64,000 nt of DNA from Ambrosia x helenae (taxonomy: Eukaryota > Streptophyta > Magnoliopsida > Asterales > Asteraceae), in assembly GCA_030844895.1 (NCBI GenBank), contig JAUTDX010000511.1:51913-115912 (forward strand), read 5' to 3'. How positions within the stretch are numbered: the stretch's first letter is position 1; each line of letters opens with the position of its first letter. The notes beneath the pieces are model-generated. The model ran no database searches and was not told the origin of the DNA. It worked only from the letters and a program-made list of their open reading frames with translations. Shown here piece by piece: positions 33,838 through 45,108 of the stretch. Position numbers and translations under genes: made by a program.

Positions 33838-35060
33838 TTTTTTTTAGAGTAAATTACTATTTGCGTCCCTGTGTTTTGGTGGTTTTAACTAGTTGAATCC
33901 AAATTCAAAATGTTTAACTATCTGAGCACCTGGTTTTTCAAATTGCAACGATCTGAGTCCAATTAACTAACGTCATCCAATATATGAGCTAAGTATAAGG
34001 GCAATAGAGTCATTTACACCTAAGGTACAAGCATTTGATGCATAAAGTACTTAAATAATATTTTTACCTATTTTATTATATATATGTATATTATACACAC
34101 ACACCATCTGTCTCTATCTTCCTCCTCTAAACCATTACACAAACACCTCCCCTCCACCACTAATCCCCATTGTAACCATTGCCACTGCACCTCCGACCAC
34201 CACCACTACACCTCCGACCACCCCTACTTCACCACCACACCTCCACCCACCCCACTACACCAGTTCACCACCACAACTCCACACCACCCCCTACTTCCTC
34301 TCTTTCTATTGGAAGTAACCCACCCACCTCCACCATCTTCGACCCTGTCCACCACAATTGCACCACCCCACACCACCATAGTTACCAAACCTCCACCCCC
34401 AACATCAGCCACAACCCTTCAAGACACTATACATCACCATTGTCACCAAATCACCACCATTAAACACCTCTTATCATCCACATCCATCATGACCACGACG
34501 CCCTACCACTTCATGACCCACCTAACCCGTCATCGTTCACCATCCTCGCACTCACCAACCCCGCTATCGTTTACCATCTCTTCTGCAACTGGTGAAAATA
34601 AGCTTCATAGAGAGAGTCTTGAAAGAAAGAGGGGGTCGGTGGTGGTGGACGGTGGAGGTGGGCAGTGGAGGTTGTTGGTGGAGGTGAGCAGTGGTGGTGG
34701 CTGGAAATCAACCATCGACCCCCACCACAATCTACACATATATATATATATATATGCGTATATATATGGAGGTTTATTTTGGTTGTAGTGGTGGTGTTTA
34801 TGGTGGTGTTGGTGATGAGTTGGGAGAGTACACAGAGAGAGAGATGGGGGTTTGGGTTTTATTTGTTTTTAAATGACAGGGGCATTTTTGACTTTTCATA
34901 GGAAACTAACATATTTTATGGACGACGTTAGTTAATTGGACTCAGATCGTTGCAATTTGAAAAACCAGGTGCTCAGATAGTTAAACATTTTGAATTTGGA
35001 TTCAACTAGTTAAAATCACCAAAACACAGGGATGCAAATAGTAATTTACTCTTTTCTTTA
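33838..35060. mobile_element. Mutator-like MITE with 128-bp TIRs
   Basis: The element 33847-35051 (1205 bp) has 128-bp TIRs (33847-33974 and 34924-35051), starting GAGTAAATTACTATTTGC, with about two mismatches. A 9-bp TSD (TTTTTTTTA / TTTTCTTTA) matches at 8 of 9. Long TIRs and 9-bp TSDs define Mutator-like elements. The interior has CACCACC-rich DNA on the left and GGTGGTGG-rich DNA on the right. The open frame 34084-34788 encodes only His/Pro/Thr low-complexity sequence, so no transposase is present. Confidence 0.9.
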
Positions 35061-35233
35061 TTTATTTAGTTTTATTATAGTGTTCTTTCGGTGAAGTAGA
35101 CTTACTTTCTGGATACTCTTTAATCTTTATGTAGATCAAATTACAAAACCCTAAAGGAAATTTGTCTTCTTTATTGATCTATCTAGTGAATTTGGTAAAC
35201 CTCAGTGGTTCAGGTGAGAATTTTTTTTTTTTG

Positions 35234-38161
35234 GATGGTGTAACACCCTAAACCATTTTATAGAAACTTGCAGCGGAAAAGCCAATCGAAAAATTCTTTT
35301 CTTTAATAACAACCTTGAACGTTTAGAAACCGATTCTAATATGTATTTTTGGTGTTACATCTTAAAATATTTCTTAATACATTCTACGTGACTCATCTCC
35401 ATTTGATTATGTGACCGTGACCACGTACAATCCGCCTCCTCGCTCGATTTCCATCCTTTCCTTACTTCCCAAGATAGACAAGACATCCTGCATTCACCAC
35501 AAAACCATTTCGTTAGTTCAATAGGTAACCTCTTGTAATCTACTCATGACGTGGAAGTAACATCCAACAATACTCTGTGATCCTGTCCAACCGCCTTCAT
35601 TCGAGTTCGGGTGGGTTACCCCGATCCGAACCTCCACGTCTCCTGCAATCATACGTACATACCTACGTTTCCTATCATTCACATAACAAAGGTTAATAAC
35701 CCCACAATGCGTCCAACATACACTTCCCCTCCATATGATTTCACAATACATACAAGCATACACTTCCTTCATATAATTCTACAATACATACAAGCATACA
35801 ACTCCTTCGTATAATACCACCATACATATAATCATACAAGTCCTTCATATAACTTACTTGTCCCGTCAAGTTATTCTTTCTTCGCTAATCTCTACGACAA
35901 TTATGACGTTTCCAGCCCTATACTCAATCTACTCATAATTACCAACCCTTACATGGTGAAACTCTCTCTCAAACCCGAGCATGTGTACCCATATGTACAG
36001 CACATTCTCAATCTACTTAATCATGACAATCTACTTAATCATGACAATCTACTTATCGTATTTGATACCATCGAGCAACGTATCAATTAAACTACACGCA
36101 CTTGTATCATTCCGTACTATGATCATATTACAAAACTAACATTCGTATTACATGCTACACCCTTACATAGCCTTACACGAGGTCCAACAATATTAATTGA
36201 TGCGTTAAACGCTATTACGAGTCGCGTACGTAAGCGAAACATCAACATACGATAGAATAAACTAAAAAAAAATATAAATTTCCAGGTCCCACCGTACCCT
36301 TACGGTGGCCACCGTAGGGTTACGGTGGACCACAAAACCCAACGGTGGTATCCCCTCTGCCCTACGGTGGGGGAAGCATTTCAGGGGCCACCGTAGGGGA
36401 ACGGTGCCACCGTACCCTTACGGTGGACTCTGCACATTTGGCTTATTTTCTTCATTTCCTTGCCCGCTTTCCCCCAATCTTTGAACGCCTTTAAACTTAT
36501 GTTCAAGGCCATTCCTAAGGGCACTAGGGGACTTGTTTAACACCATTTAATCATGCTTTAAAGATGCCCATTTATGGTGGTTTATAACCCCTTTCGGTTT
36601 AACTACAATCCAACCGATAGTCGCCCAAATCGACCCGTTAAGGCTTTAGTTATACCCAAACCTTATTTGATCATCCAAAGAGCATAACCATCATTTTGTT
36701 AACCCATTTAACACTTGTTAAACTAAAAATCATCGTCCGAGTATTTGATTATAACCCGGTTTATAGGTTTATCCTTTGGTAATTCCTTGGAATTCCCAAA
36801 ACACCCTCATCGGCTTATTTTACAAACTAGTCACCCGTGGGTGACACTACTTGGTTTAATTCCATTGTTTTAGACCCATTACCAAGCTTCATACCTTGGA
36901 ACAACTACAAGCTACCTACTCCTTCAAGATTCCCACCCTATATGAACATACATCAATATCATAGATGCGAGTTAAGTTCGGGAATCACTTACCTCAAGTC
37001 CTCCAAGTTCATACTTGTTTAGTTGCCTCATCTTGACCCATTAGCCTCCCACGCTTGAGTCCTTCATTCCTATCCTTCCATGTCATCATATTCACATCTC
37101 ATTAACATACAAGATCATTCATCTTACAAATTAATCCAACATGTAGTGTACACCATATTATTAAGCATAATGTACACGCTACTCATGCATACTTTTTACC
37201 AAATCATACAATCGACTAATTTCCCACATGAATACTTTCTAAAACACAATTCTCATGTTAACCTACTATCAATTATATCTTTTATCATATTACTTTCATA
37301 ATTGTCAAGTCTTGCATACGACTTCACATATCATTCTCATCTAGACATTTCATCAAACACTTGGTGTGCGTATCATATTTAGAGCATATTGTACAAGCTC
37401 CTACTACACACATTCCATCAAAACACATAATCACTTTCAATCATGACCAATTTTCCACATGCATATCATCAACTACACATCATTCCTACCATTACATGTA
37501 TTACAACTAGTTTAACAACATCAAGGCTCAAATGAAAACCCAATATCATCATCCTTTGCAAACAAGCAACCTATAGTGAATAGCTCCTCTCTAAACCATT
37601 AGAGATGATCAATATCACATAAAATCAAGCAATAATATGATTTCAACATGTTTTGTTCAAAACCCACATGTGGGGGTTCGAATCCTACACGAATTTGGGG
37701 TTAGGGTTCTTACCAAAGCTTAATCCTTGAAGATTAGCCCTCTAAAACCAACCATTCATCTCTTACATCAACCTCTTGCATCAATTCTTCATCTTTAGAG
37801 ACTTAGGGTTTGGTTTAAGCTCAAGAACACCCTCTTGAGAGCTGAATTCGTTTTTCCCCAAATGGGGTGTGTTTGGACATTTTATTTTGTGGCATATTTA
37901 CACCACAAGTCCCTCAAGTTTACCCCCAAGCCTTTTGTTATCAAAACTTTAACTATACAAGTTTCTTTCTAGTGTTATTTCCCCATTCTAAAGATAATAA
38001 CCTCCACTAGAAATTTTCATAATAGAACATAACCCACACTCGTATCATCCCATTTTACTACCAGAAAAAGGTTTAGTCTACTATTTAATTCATATTGTCG
38101 TTTCTTATTCACGCCTAATAGCGTGATTAAGCGAAATTGATTTTCGGGATGTTACAGATGG
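35234..38161. mobile_element. Long solo LTR (2918 bp), probably Gypsy-type
   Basis: The LTR 35239-38156 begins TGTAACACCCTAAACC and ends GGGATGTTACA, so the ends are inverted (TGTAACA / TGTTACA). An exact TSD GATGG flanks it. The TGTAACACCC start is typical of long plant Gypsy LTRs; that assignment is from memory. No gag-pol is present, so it is a solo LTR. It is inserted into the outer TIR element. Confidence 0.87.
36283..36428. repeat. Cluster of CCACCGTA...TACGGTGG inverted repeats
   Basis: Within the solo LTR, CCACCGTACCCTTACGGTGG occurs twice (about 36290 and 36408), with variants CCACCGTAGGGTTACGGTGG and CCACCGTAGGGGAACGG between them. Each is a near-perfect palindrome, so the region could form several small hairpins. 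Confidence 0.85.
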
Positions 38162-38191
38162 ATCTAGCAAATTTGCCCAAACATCAATAAG

Positions 38192-38995
38192 TTGGAGAAT
38201 GAGAAAGAAATGAATAATAAAGAGGAGGTTGAAAAATTACAGATCGAGATGGAAAATAGAGATCTTTCTGAAGAGGAGGATTGGATTTTAGTAGAGAGCA
38301 AGAGGAAGTTAATGGAGCTACAAAGATTCAAGAGATTAGATCTTCAACAACGAGCTAGAAGTAAATGGGCAAGGTTAGGGGATGATATATAACTCTAAAT
38401 TTTTTCATGCTTGCATTAATAGATGGAAATCGGCCAATAGGATCCCAGGGTTGAAAGTGGATGGGGCGTGGGTCTCAAAACCTGTTAAGGTTAAGAGAGA
38501 AGTGTTCAAGTTTTTTCGAAACCGTTTTGTCGAAAGAATACAGTCTCGGCCTAAGATTCTTTGTCATGGATAGAGGCGATTGGCAGTTGTGCAGTTGCCG
38601 TTGGTGTTTGGTGGGTTTTGTCAAGATGGTGCGACATTCCTCCAATCTTTGTGTTTTCGATTCGAGACCTGCTCGGTTTACATACGCAGTTGAAAGTCAA
38701 CAGTATCAACAAAGAGGTAATACACGGACTTGTTATTATAGCCTGCTGGCGCATATGGAAAGCTCGGAATGAAATCATCTTCAAAAAAGGTGTCGAATGT
38801 TTCGGAGATTATAACGGATGTGATGGTTTTGGGGTATTTGTGGTTTAAAAATAAGCATAAAAGGGGCAAATAGATTGGAGAAGTTGGTGTGATTTTGATC
38901 TTTGTAATGGTTTTTTGGTTGCCGCTTGGTCTCGCCTTGAGACCGAGTGTGCGCCGTGGTTTTTGTGTGTGAATGAAGTTTTCCTTAAAAAAAAA
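38192..38995 (+). pseudogene. Internally deleted LINE (L1-type) fragment
   Basis: The first part reads RARSKWARLGDD, then after a frameshift NSKFFHACINRWKSANRIPG and VFKFFRNRFVERIQ, typical of the stretch between endonuclease and reverse transcriptase in plant L1 ORF2. After about 38560 the sequence jumps to the extreme C-terminal region (LSRWCDIPPIFVFSIRDLL, HGLVIIACWRIWKARNEIIF). A 3' trailer ends in nine A residues (38987-38995). Almost the whole reverse transcriptase is missing. No TSD was found. The insertion sits next to the right end of the nested complex. Confidence 0.82.
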
Positions 38996-39095
38996 TATTC
39001 GGTTAATCCAAACAAAATGAGTCAAATTACTTGAATGTGGTGGTTGAAGTATTAATGAAGTGTTACATCATCTTCTTACAATTTCCAACTTCTTT

Positions 39096-39106
39096 CTATA
39101 TATACC
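39096..39106 (+). promoter_or_regulatory. Putative TATA box of the ALDH3F1-like gene
   Basis: CTATATATACC lies 64 bp upstream of the start codon at 39170. The only other DNA between it and the poly(A) tail of the LINE fragment is about 100 bp, so the promoter is close to, or partly built from, that insertion. Confidence 0.5.
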
Positions 39107-39169
39107 ATATCCAAGTGCCTCCATCAACATCTATACATTCACGTTTATGTATCCAAATTCATAAAAAAA

Positions 39170-42100
39170 ATGATGATTGATCTGGAATCAGATTTAAGGG
39201 AGTTAAGGGAAGTTTTTAATTCTGGCAAAACGAAGGAATCATCATGGAGGATTAAACAGCTCCACGGGTTACTTCGTATTCTTGAAGATAGAGAAGATGA
39301 TATTTGCAAGGCTCTTAAACAAGATCTTGGCAAGCATCATGTTGAATCTTATAGAGATGAGGTAAGATTGCACATAATTCGTTAAGTTTGAATGATAAAC
39401 GAGAAAACGACTCGTTTTTGTTAAAATTCATGTCCAAAATGACCTCACTAGAACTTGTTTAATGCGGGAATTAAACAAGTGGATATATATATATACACAC
39501 ACACACACAGAGACACGTATATTCAACCAAACAATTATTTTAATCTTTTTTTTACAACAAATTTTATTAAAAATTAGCTTTGTAAAAAAAACGAAGATAA
39601 ATGAGCTACATATATGTAACTTGGGTATATATCTCATGCAAGGTATATATAAAGTTCATGGGCTACACATATGTGTAGCTCATCAAAGTATATATATATA
39701 TATAATTATATATATATATATTTCAATTTCCCATGGATTGGTAACTAGTGAGGTATGGAAATCCGTTGACCGTCGATCGAGATGAGTTTTTTGTTTTCTT
39801 GTAATTTGTCACCATCAAATTGTTGACGATAGAGTTGTTAAAATGAACTAGCAAAAGAGTGTACTAATCAAGCCAAGTCCTATAATTTTACACTTATCTT
39901 GATATTGATAATTGTATAATGATTTGACCTTAAAATAGTCAAGAAACTAGGATCAAGTTCACATTTTGTTAAAACTGAAAACATTTCTTATTTTAGTCAA
40001 CTTCAGTTTAGAAAAACATCCAAATGTACACTTTTATAGTGTGTGAAATTGTTTTAAATAAAAAAAAATAGATGGATACAAATGATGCAACAAATTTATG
40101 CAGATTGGAACAAGTGTGAAATCTGTAAATAATGCTCTTGATAACTTGAAGCAATGGATGGCTCCCCAAAAGGTACTCTCTATATTTTGGTTTATCCAAA
40201 AGTGAAAAAAAAATGAATATCAGAATAACTAATCTATATTTTTCATTCTAGCTTCAATTATACAAGTAAAACTGACCATTAAGATCTAACCGACTAATTA
40301 CAATTTCTTTTCCATGGTTACATCCTAATGATAAGTGATTAGGAGTTCAAATTCTACAAAATATAGATGCGGTGTATTTTTTTTTTTTTAATATAAAGGA
40401 TTGTTGTTTAAAAAGAATTACAAATTTCTTAAAATGTTATATCCATCCTACATTCCTATTTCCTTCCACTTTTGTGGCTCTGAATTACATAAATGTACCC
40501 TTCATTATGTATTATGCATTTTTAGTCCTAATATATTACTTCTATATACAAATTGGTGAACAAAATATTGATCACAAGTTCACGATGAATATTATTCTAA
40601 TGTTATCATAAAAATTTCAAGAGTGTATTGGTCATTTCTTTTTATAAAAAAAAATGACTAAGCCATAACATTTCTCTAACTTTAATGGCTGAAATCAATA
40701 CGATCAAAGTTCGATGACTAAAACAAAAAAAAAGTGATTATCCAATACTATCTTTATCTTTATGTTTCTTATATAAGACAAAAAGAAAAAAATGCTCTTT
40801 TTCGTCAACAATCTTGGATCCACCACCGTCTTAAAAATTACATAATAAAAAAACATAATCAATTAATGAACTTCGTTTTCAATGTATGTATAATATATGT
40901 ATATATATATAGAGAGAGAGAAAGTGATATATTTATAAATTAAAAATACATATAAGTAGTTTAAACGTAACTATTTTATCTTTGGTATGTATTTGTAATT
41001 TTAACAAATAATGAAGAAAATGAATTTTTTTTTTAGAAACTCGGTCTAACCCCCGATTTGGTTCCCTGGTCCAACCGACCAACCCAATGAAGGTGGTTCA
41101 AGAGTATTCATCGAAAACGGTTATATATGTGGTTCCCAAATATGCCATCTAGTTCTATTAACATTGATTTAAGGATAAGATGATAATTTTATTTACAGAT
41201 TAGATTGCCCATAGCTGCATTTCCCAGCAGAGCAAGCTTGGTTCCTGAGCCACTTGGTGTTGTCCTAATCATCTCATCTTGGAATTTCCCAATTGGTACT
41301 CACTACACCTCCAACTTTAGTGTTATTTCACAAATAACACCTTATACTTTCTAAGGCCGTGTCTACTCAAAAACTTTAGGGATAATATCCATACGTTTAG
41401 AGATAATATACGTACATGGATGCGATCTAAGTATCCAATTAGGTCATTCAATCATGTATAATGTATTAAACAACTTTATTAACATCTCAAATATATATTT
41501 ATATTTATTTTTATTTCATACAAAATCCTGCTATAAACATCATAGGTTTTTTTTTTCTTTACATTGGGTCATTGCTTATTGATAGCTCACCACAATTCTC
41601 AAATTTTTTATAGAGTTTTTTCATCATTAGACATGTTTTTAACCAAATTTGGTATAAACATAACTGGATACATAATTTTATTGTATTATAAAGTAGGTTC
41701 ATTATATGGTTGCCTAAGGTGATTCTAATGAAAAACGTAGAATACATGGTTGGTCTCCACATACATTATCCTAAAACCTCGAATCCTTAGACATAATGTA
41801 TTAAAAGCTTACTTACATTATTTGTTACATTTGAAATCATTTCACACGTATAGGACTATCATTGGAACCGTTGATCGGGGCATTAGCCGCAGGGAATGCA
41901 GTCGTTCTAAAGCCTTCAGAGTTAGCCCCTATGTGTTCCTCACTACTTGCTGAAACAATCCGCGATTACCTTGATAATACTGCGGTTAAGGTCATTGAAG
42001 GCGGATCGGATATGGGTGAAAGACTCCTTCGATACAAATTTGATAAAATTTTCTTCACAGGTGTTGTTTTAACTTTTCTCCAATTTTTTTGTACATACAA

Positions 42101-44564
42101 ATAAGACTTTAGAACTCAATGGTGCTATCACATTCGAATTCATTAGTGTGTGTTACACATATAAGCGTAAATGATGTCTATTGTAAGTTGTAATAACTGC
42201 TCAAAACATGACGTCAGCGACTAAAAATAGGCTTTTTTTTTATAAATTTTATATTTATTTACAGGGAGTGCACATGTGGGTAGACTTGTGATGTCAGCTG
42301 CTGCCCAATATTTGACTCCAGTGACTTTGGAGTTAGGTGGAAAATGTCCTGCTGTGGTTGATTCCTTTTCTAGTTCCAGGGACAATAACGTAATTTCCAT
42401 TTTATTTTAATATTCACTTAATTAGAGCATCTCCAACGGAGATGGTTTGTTTGAGTTCATTAAACGGACCATACAATTCATTACATGCCATTGGAGGAGT
42501 TGGACCAACCTTGGTCCGTCCATCACAATGGACCGGTTTGTTTGAGAAATGGTGGGGCCCTCATCTACTACTTTGATATTAAATTAGAAAAAAAAGTTTC
42601 TTTTGTGAGTGGGTTATAAATTAAATAAAAGGAAAAGTATGTAATAAGGTGGAGGTTTGTAATGGTTTGGGGTTGGAGGAAAAAAGTGGGGTTTGGTTTG
42701 GAATGGTTTAAAATGATGTGGCGTGCTGACGTAGTGGTTTATGTTGACCAGCATTGGAGATGCTCTTACATTGGCACACCCACCACATATAATTGCACAT
42801 CCATGCCTCATATACGTTGCGTTTAGGGCTATATTCGGCACGTCGTATAGGGGGTTGCACAAACTTTCATGCAGCCCTCTGTACTCCGCTAATAGACCTA
42901 TACGCGGCGTATAGATCCCTAACATATCTATGACTGATGGGCATTAATGACGGGTAAAAATTTGTGGATCCCTTATGCGCCGCGTGTCGAGGGTGTGCCT
43001 CTATACGATGTATAGGGGGTGTGCAAAATAATTCAGAGAGTGTGTAAATGCCATCACCCTAAAATTAAACACATTTATTTATTGCTATTTAAATTCTCCA
43101 ATAATTTATTTTACTTTCCATTTATAGATTGCAGCAAAAAGAATAGTGTGGGGTAAATTTGGACTATGTGCTGGGCAAGCTTGTATTGGAATAGATTATA
43201 TTCTAACAGAGAAAAAATACCTCCCAAATCTGGTAAAAAAAATTATATTATATTTTTGTGGTCTGTTTTGGTATTTAATATGATAATAATGACCAATACA
43301 GACTACTAATCCAAGTACGTTTTTTTTTTTAATTTTGACATTAGCCATTTTTAAAACTAACTTTAATAAATGGCTTTATGGTATAGGTGGAATCATTGAA
43401 AAGATATATTAAGCAATGTTATGGAGATGATCCAAATGGATCCCTTAGTATATCTAAGATTGTTAACAAGAAGCATTTCTCTAGATTGAAAAATCTCTTA
43501 GATGACCCTGTGGTCAAATCTTCGGTCGTTTATGGTGGTTCGTGTGATGAAGAAAGCTTGTAAGTTTGTTCTCTCGGTTGTCACAATAGTTGGGCAGAGT
43601 TACTCGATATAATTTGCTATATCGCGCTTTAAGACATGAAAAAAACCCAATGTACATGTCTCAATTGGTGCAGTAGATAATCTGCTTTAGTAACTTTTGG
43701 AGTAAAGGCAAGTAAAGAGCAAATTTCAAATAAATAGTAATGAAAATCGCGTAACCACTCGTACGTTAAGCACAATAAGTACAAGTGTTTATCCGACTCT
43801 CCCAGCTCTCTACATAAAAAGTTGATTATTTATTAAATGGTTATGATCATCATTTTTTTTCATCTGGTTACATGGCAATGTAGGTTTATTGAGCCGACGA
43901 TATTGGTTGATCCTCCACTCGACGCTGCAATCATGACGGAAGAAATATTTGGTCCATTGCTTCCGGTCATCACGGTTAGTAATTCAACTGTCCCCAAACT
44001 GTCATATGCATTAGCTTATAGAGTTTTGGTATTTGTATATGCAGTTGGGGAGTATTGAAGACAGTGTCAACTTCATAAAGGCAAGGCCGAATCCACTTGC
44101 TCTATATGCCTTCACAAATAATGAAAATCTCCAAAAAAGATTGGTTTCTGAAACATCATCAGGAACTCTTATGTTCAATGAGGCCATCCTTCAAGTACGA
44201 TTTTGGTTTTGAATTTTCATAAATTACTAATTTAATCTCAACTATTCACTCTGTCAAAACAGTTTTCATAAGAAATTAATGAAACTAACCCTTGATTTTA
44301 TTTTTTTCAAAACAAACGCAGTACGCAGTTGATACACTACCATTTGGCGGAGTAGGAGGGAGCGGGTTTGGAAGATATCATGGAAAATTTTCCTTTGATA
44401 ATTTCAGTCACGAGAAGGCGGTCATAATGAGGGGCTTTTTTATAGACATTTGGTTCAGATATCCTCCATGGACCGATCGAAAGTTACAACTTATTAAGGC
44501 TGGTTTTAGATATGATTATCTTGGAGTTTTGCTCATTGCATTAGGCTTAAAAAGCAAGGCTTGA
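39170..44564 (+). CDS. ALDH3F1: Aldehyde dehydrogenase, ALDH3F1 type, 10 exons
   Basis: Exons: 39170-39361, 40104-40172, 41199-41295, 41854-42060, 42265-42389, 43128-43232, 43387-43559, 43884-43974, 44045-44194, 44322-44564. All introns are GT-AG and phases join to 483 codons plus stop, almost the same length as Arabidopsis ALDH3F1. The family oxidises aldehydes to acids with NAD(P)+. Visible sites: SSWNFP (Asn116, oxyanion), VVLKPSE (Lys139, cofactor), FTGSAHVGR (cofactor loop), LELGGK (Glu211, general base), GQACIG (Cys249, nucleophile), EEIFGP (Glu343) and the C-terminal PFGGVGGSGFGRYHGK. The N-terminus is hydrophilic with no plastid-type leader, so a cytosolic form is likely. The start is the first of two adjacent ATGs. 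Paralogue choice (3F1 over 3H1) rests on remembered C-terminal similarity. Intron 5 holds one clear MITE and one probable one. Confidence 0.95.
42422..42768. mobile_element. Tourist-like MITE in intron 5 of the ALDH gene
   Basis: The element 42425-42765 (341 bp) starts GAGCATCTCCAACGG and ends CATTGGAGATGCTC, with TTA on both sides. It contains no ORF and no effect on the flanking splice sites is visible. Confidence 0.88.
42770..43057. mobile_element. Second inverted-repeat element abutting the intron MITE
   Basis: The left arm GGCACACCCACCACATATAA...TTGCACATCC is mirrored by the right arm ...GGGGTGTGCAAAATAATTC...GTGTAAATGCC. GTATAGGGGGT/TATACG phrases recur in between. The TSD is unclear, so limits are approximate. 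Confidence 0.4.
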
Positions 44565-45108
44565 GAATTATAACTTCTCACAAACATGGTTATGTGTGTT
44601 TTTATTTATCGAGTTGTTTGTTGATTTCTTTTTCTAATCAAATTGTTGGGCTATTGAATGTATTTGTAGGCAATTCTCACATCAGTTGTGGCTAGGAGAG
44701 ATGTTGGATTCATAAGAAATATTTGATCTAATGATCTCATATATGTTTCACCAACGCGTTTTGAGCGCAATGACTACAGTTAAATGTGTTCGGGTGGGGG
44801 TAATCCAAGGATGGGTGGCATCCTTGGAAGATCCACCCAAGCAACCAATAACAAATTCTCGAGCTCCTAGTGAGTAAACTGGACAATGTTGATTAATAAG
44901 ATGTGTCGAATGTTACAGTATGTGCTCATGTGTAACACCACAGATCATTCAACTATTCAAGTGCCATAATATAAGTAAACTATAATCAGTCTGGATGCTT
45001 ATTTAACACACAAGATAATCACCCTACTAAATCCTAAGATGGGAGTAAGGCTAAAAAATAAGACACTGGTATTAGTGAAATTAAAGAAACCACTCTCCTT
45101 TTACATGT
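44565..45108. other. Convergent intergenic region between the two genes
   Basis: This 544-bp stretch must hold both 3' UTRs: the + strand ALDH gene ends at 44564 and the - strand ligase gene ends at 45109. No mobile element or extra gene was recognised. No unambiguous polyadenylation signal was assigned. Confidence 0.6.

Larger units (their letters stand above)
33690..38191. mobile_element. Outer TIR element interrupted by two later insertions
   Basis: The left end GTTTGGGCAAATTTGTTAG (from 33699) is inverted at the right end CTAGCAAATTTGCCCAAAC (to 38182). The match extends inward through GATCCATCCAAAAA and GAACCACT once the inner insertions are removed, about 70 bp of imperfect TIR. Flanking 9-mers TCCAAAAAG and ATCAATAAG match at 6 of 9, a decayed TSD. 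Without the insertions the element would be only about 350 bp: a MITE, probably Mutator-like. Confidence 0.6.

Noticed and set aside
34084..34788. Long open frame rich in His, Pro and Thr
   Set aside because: It is low-complexity CACCACC sequence inside a Mutator-like MITE, with mirrored GGTGGTGG on the other arm. No domain or splice context supports a gene.
38183..39020. TSD for the deleted LINE (CCAAACA on both sides)
   Set aside because: The right-hand match is separated from the poly(A) tail by unrelated bases, and the left-hand one belongs to the terminal repeat of the neighbouring element.
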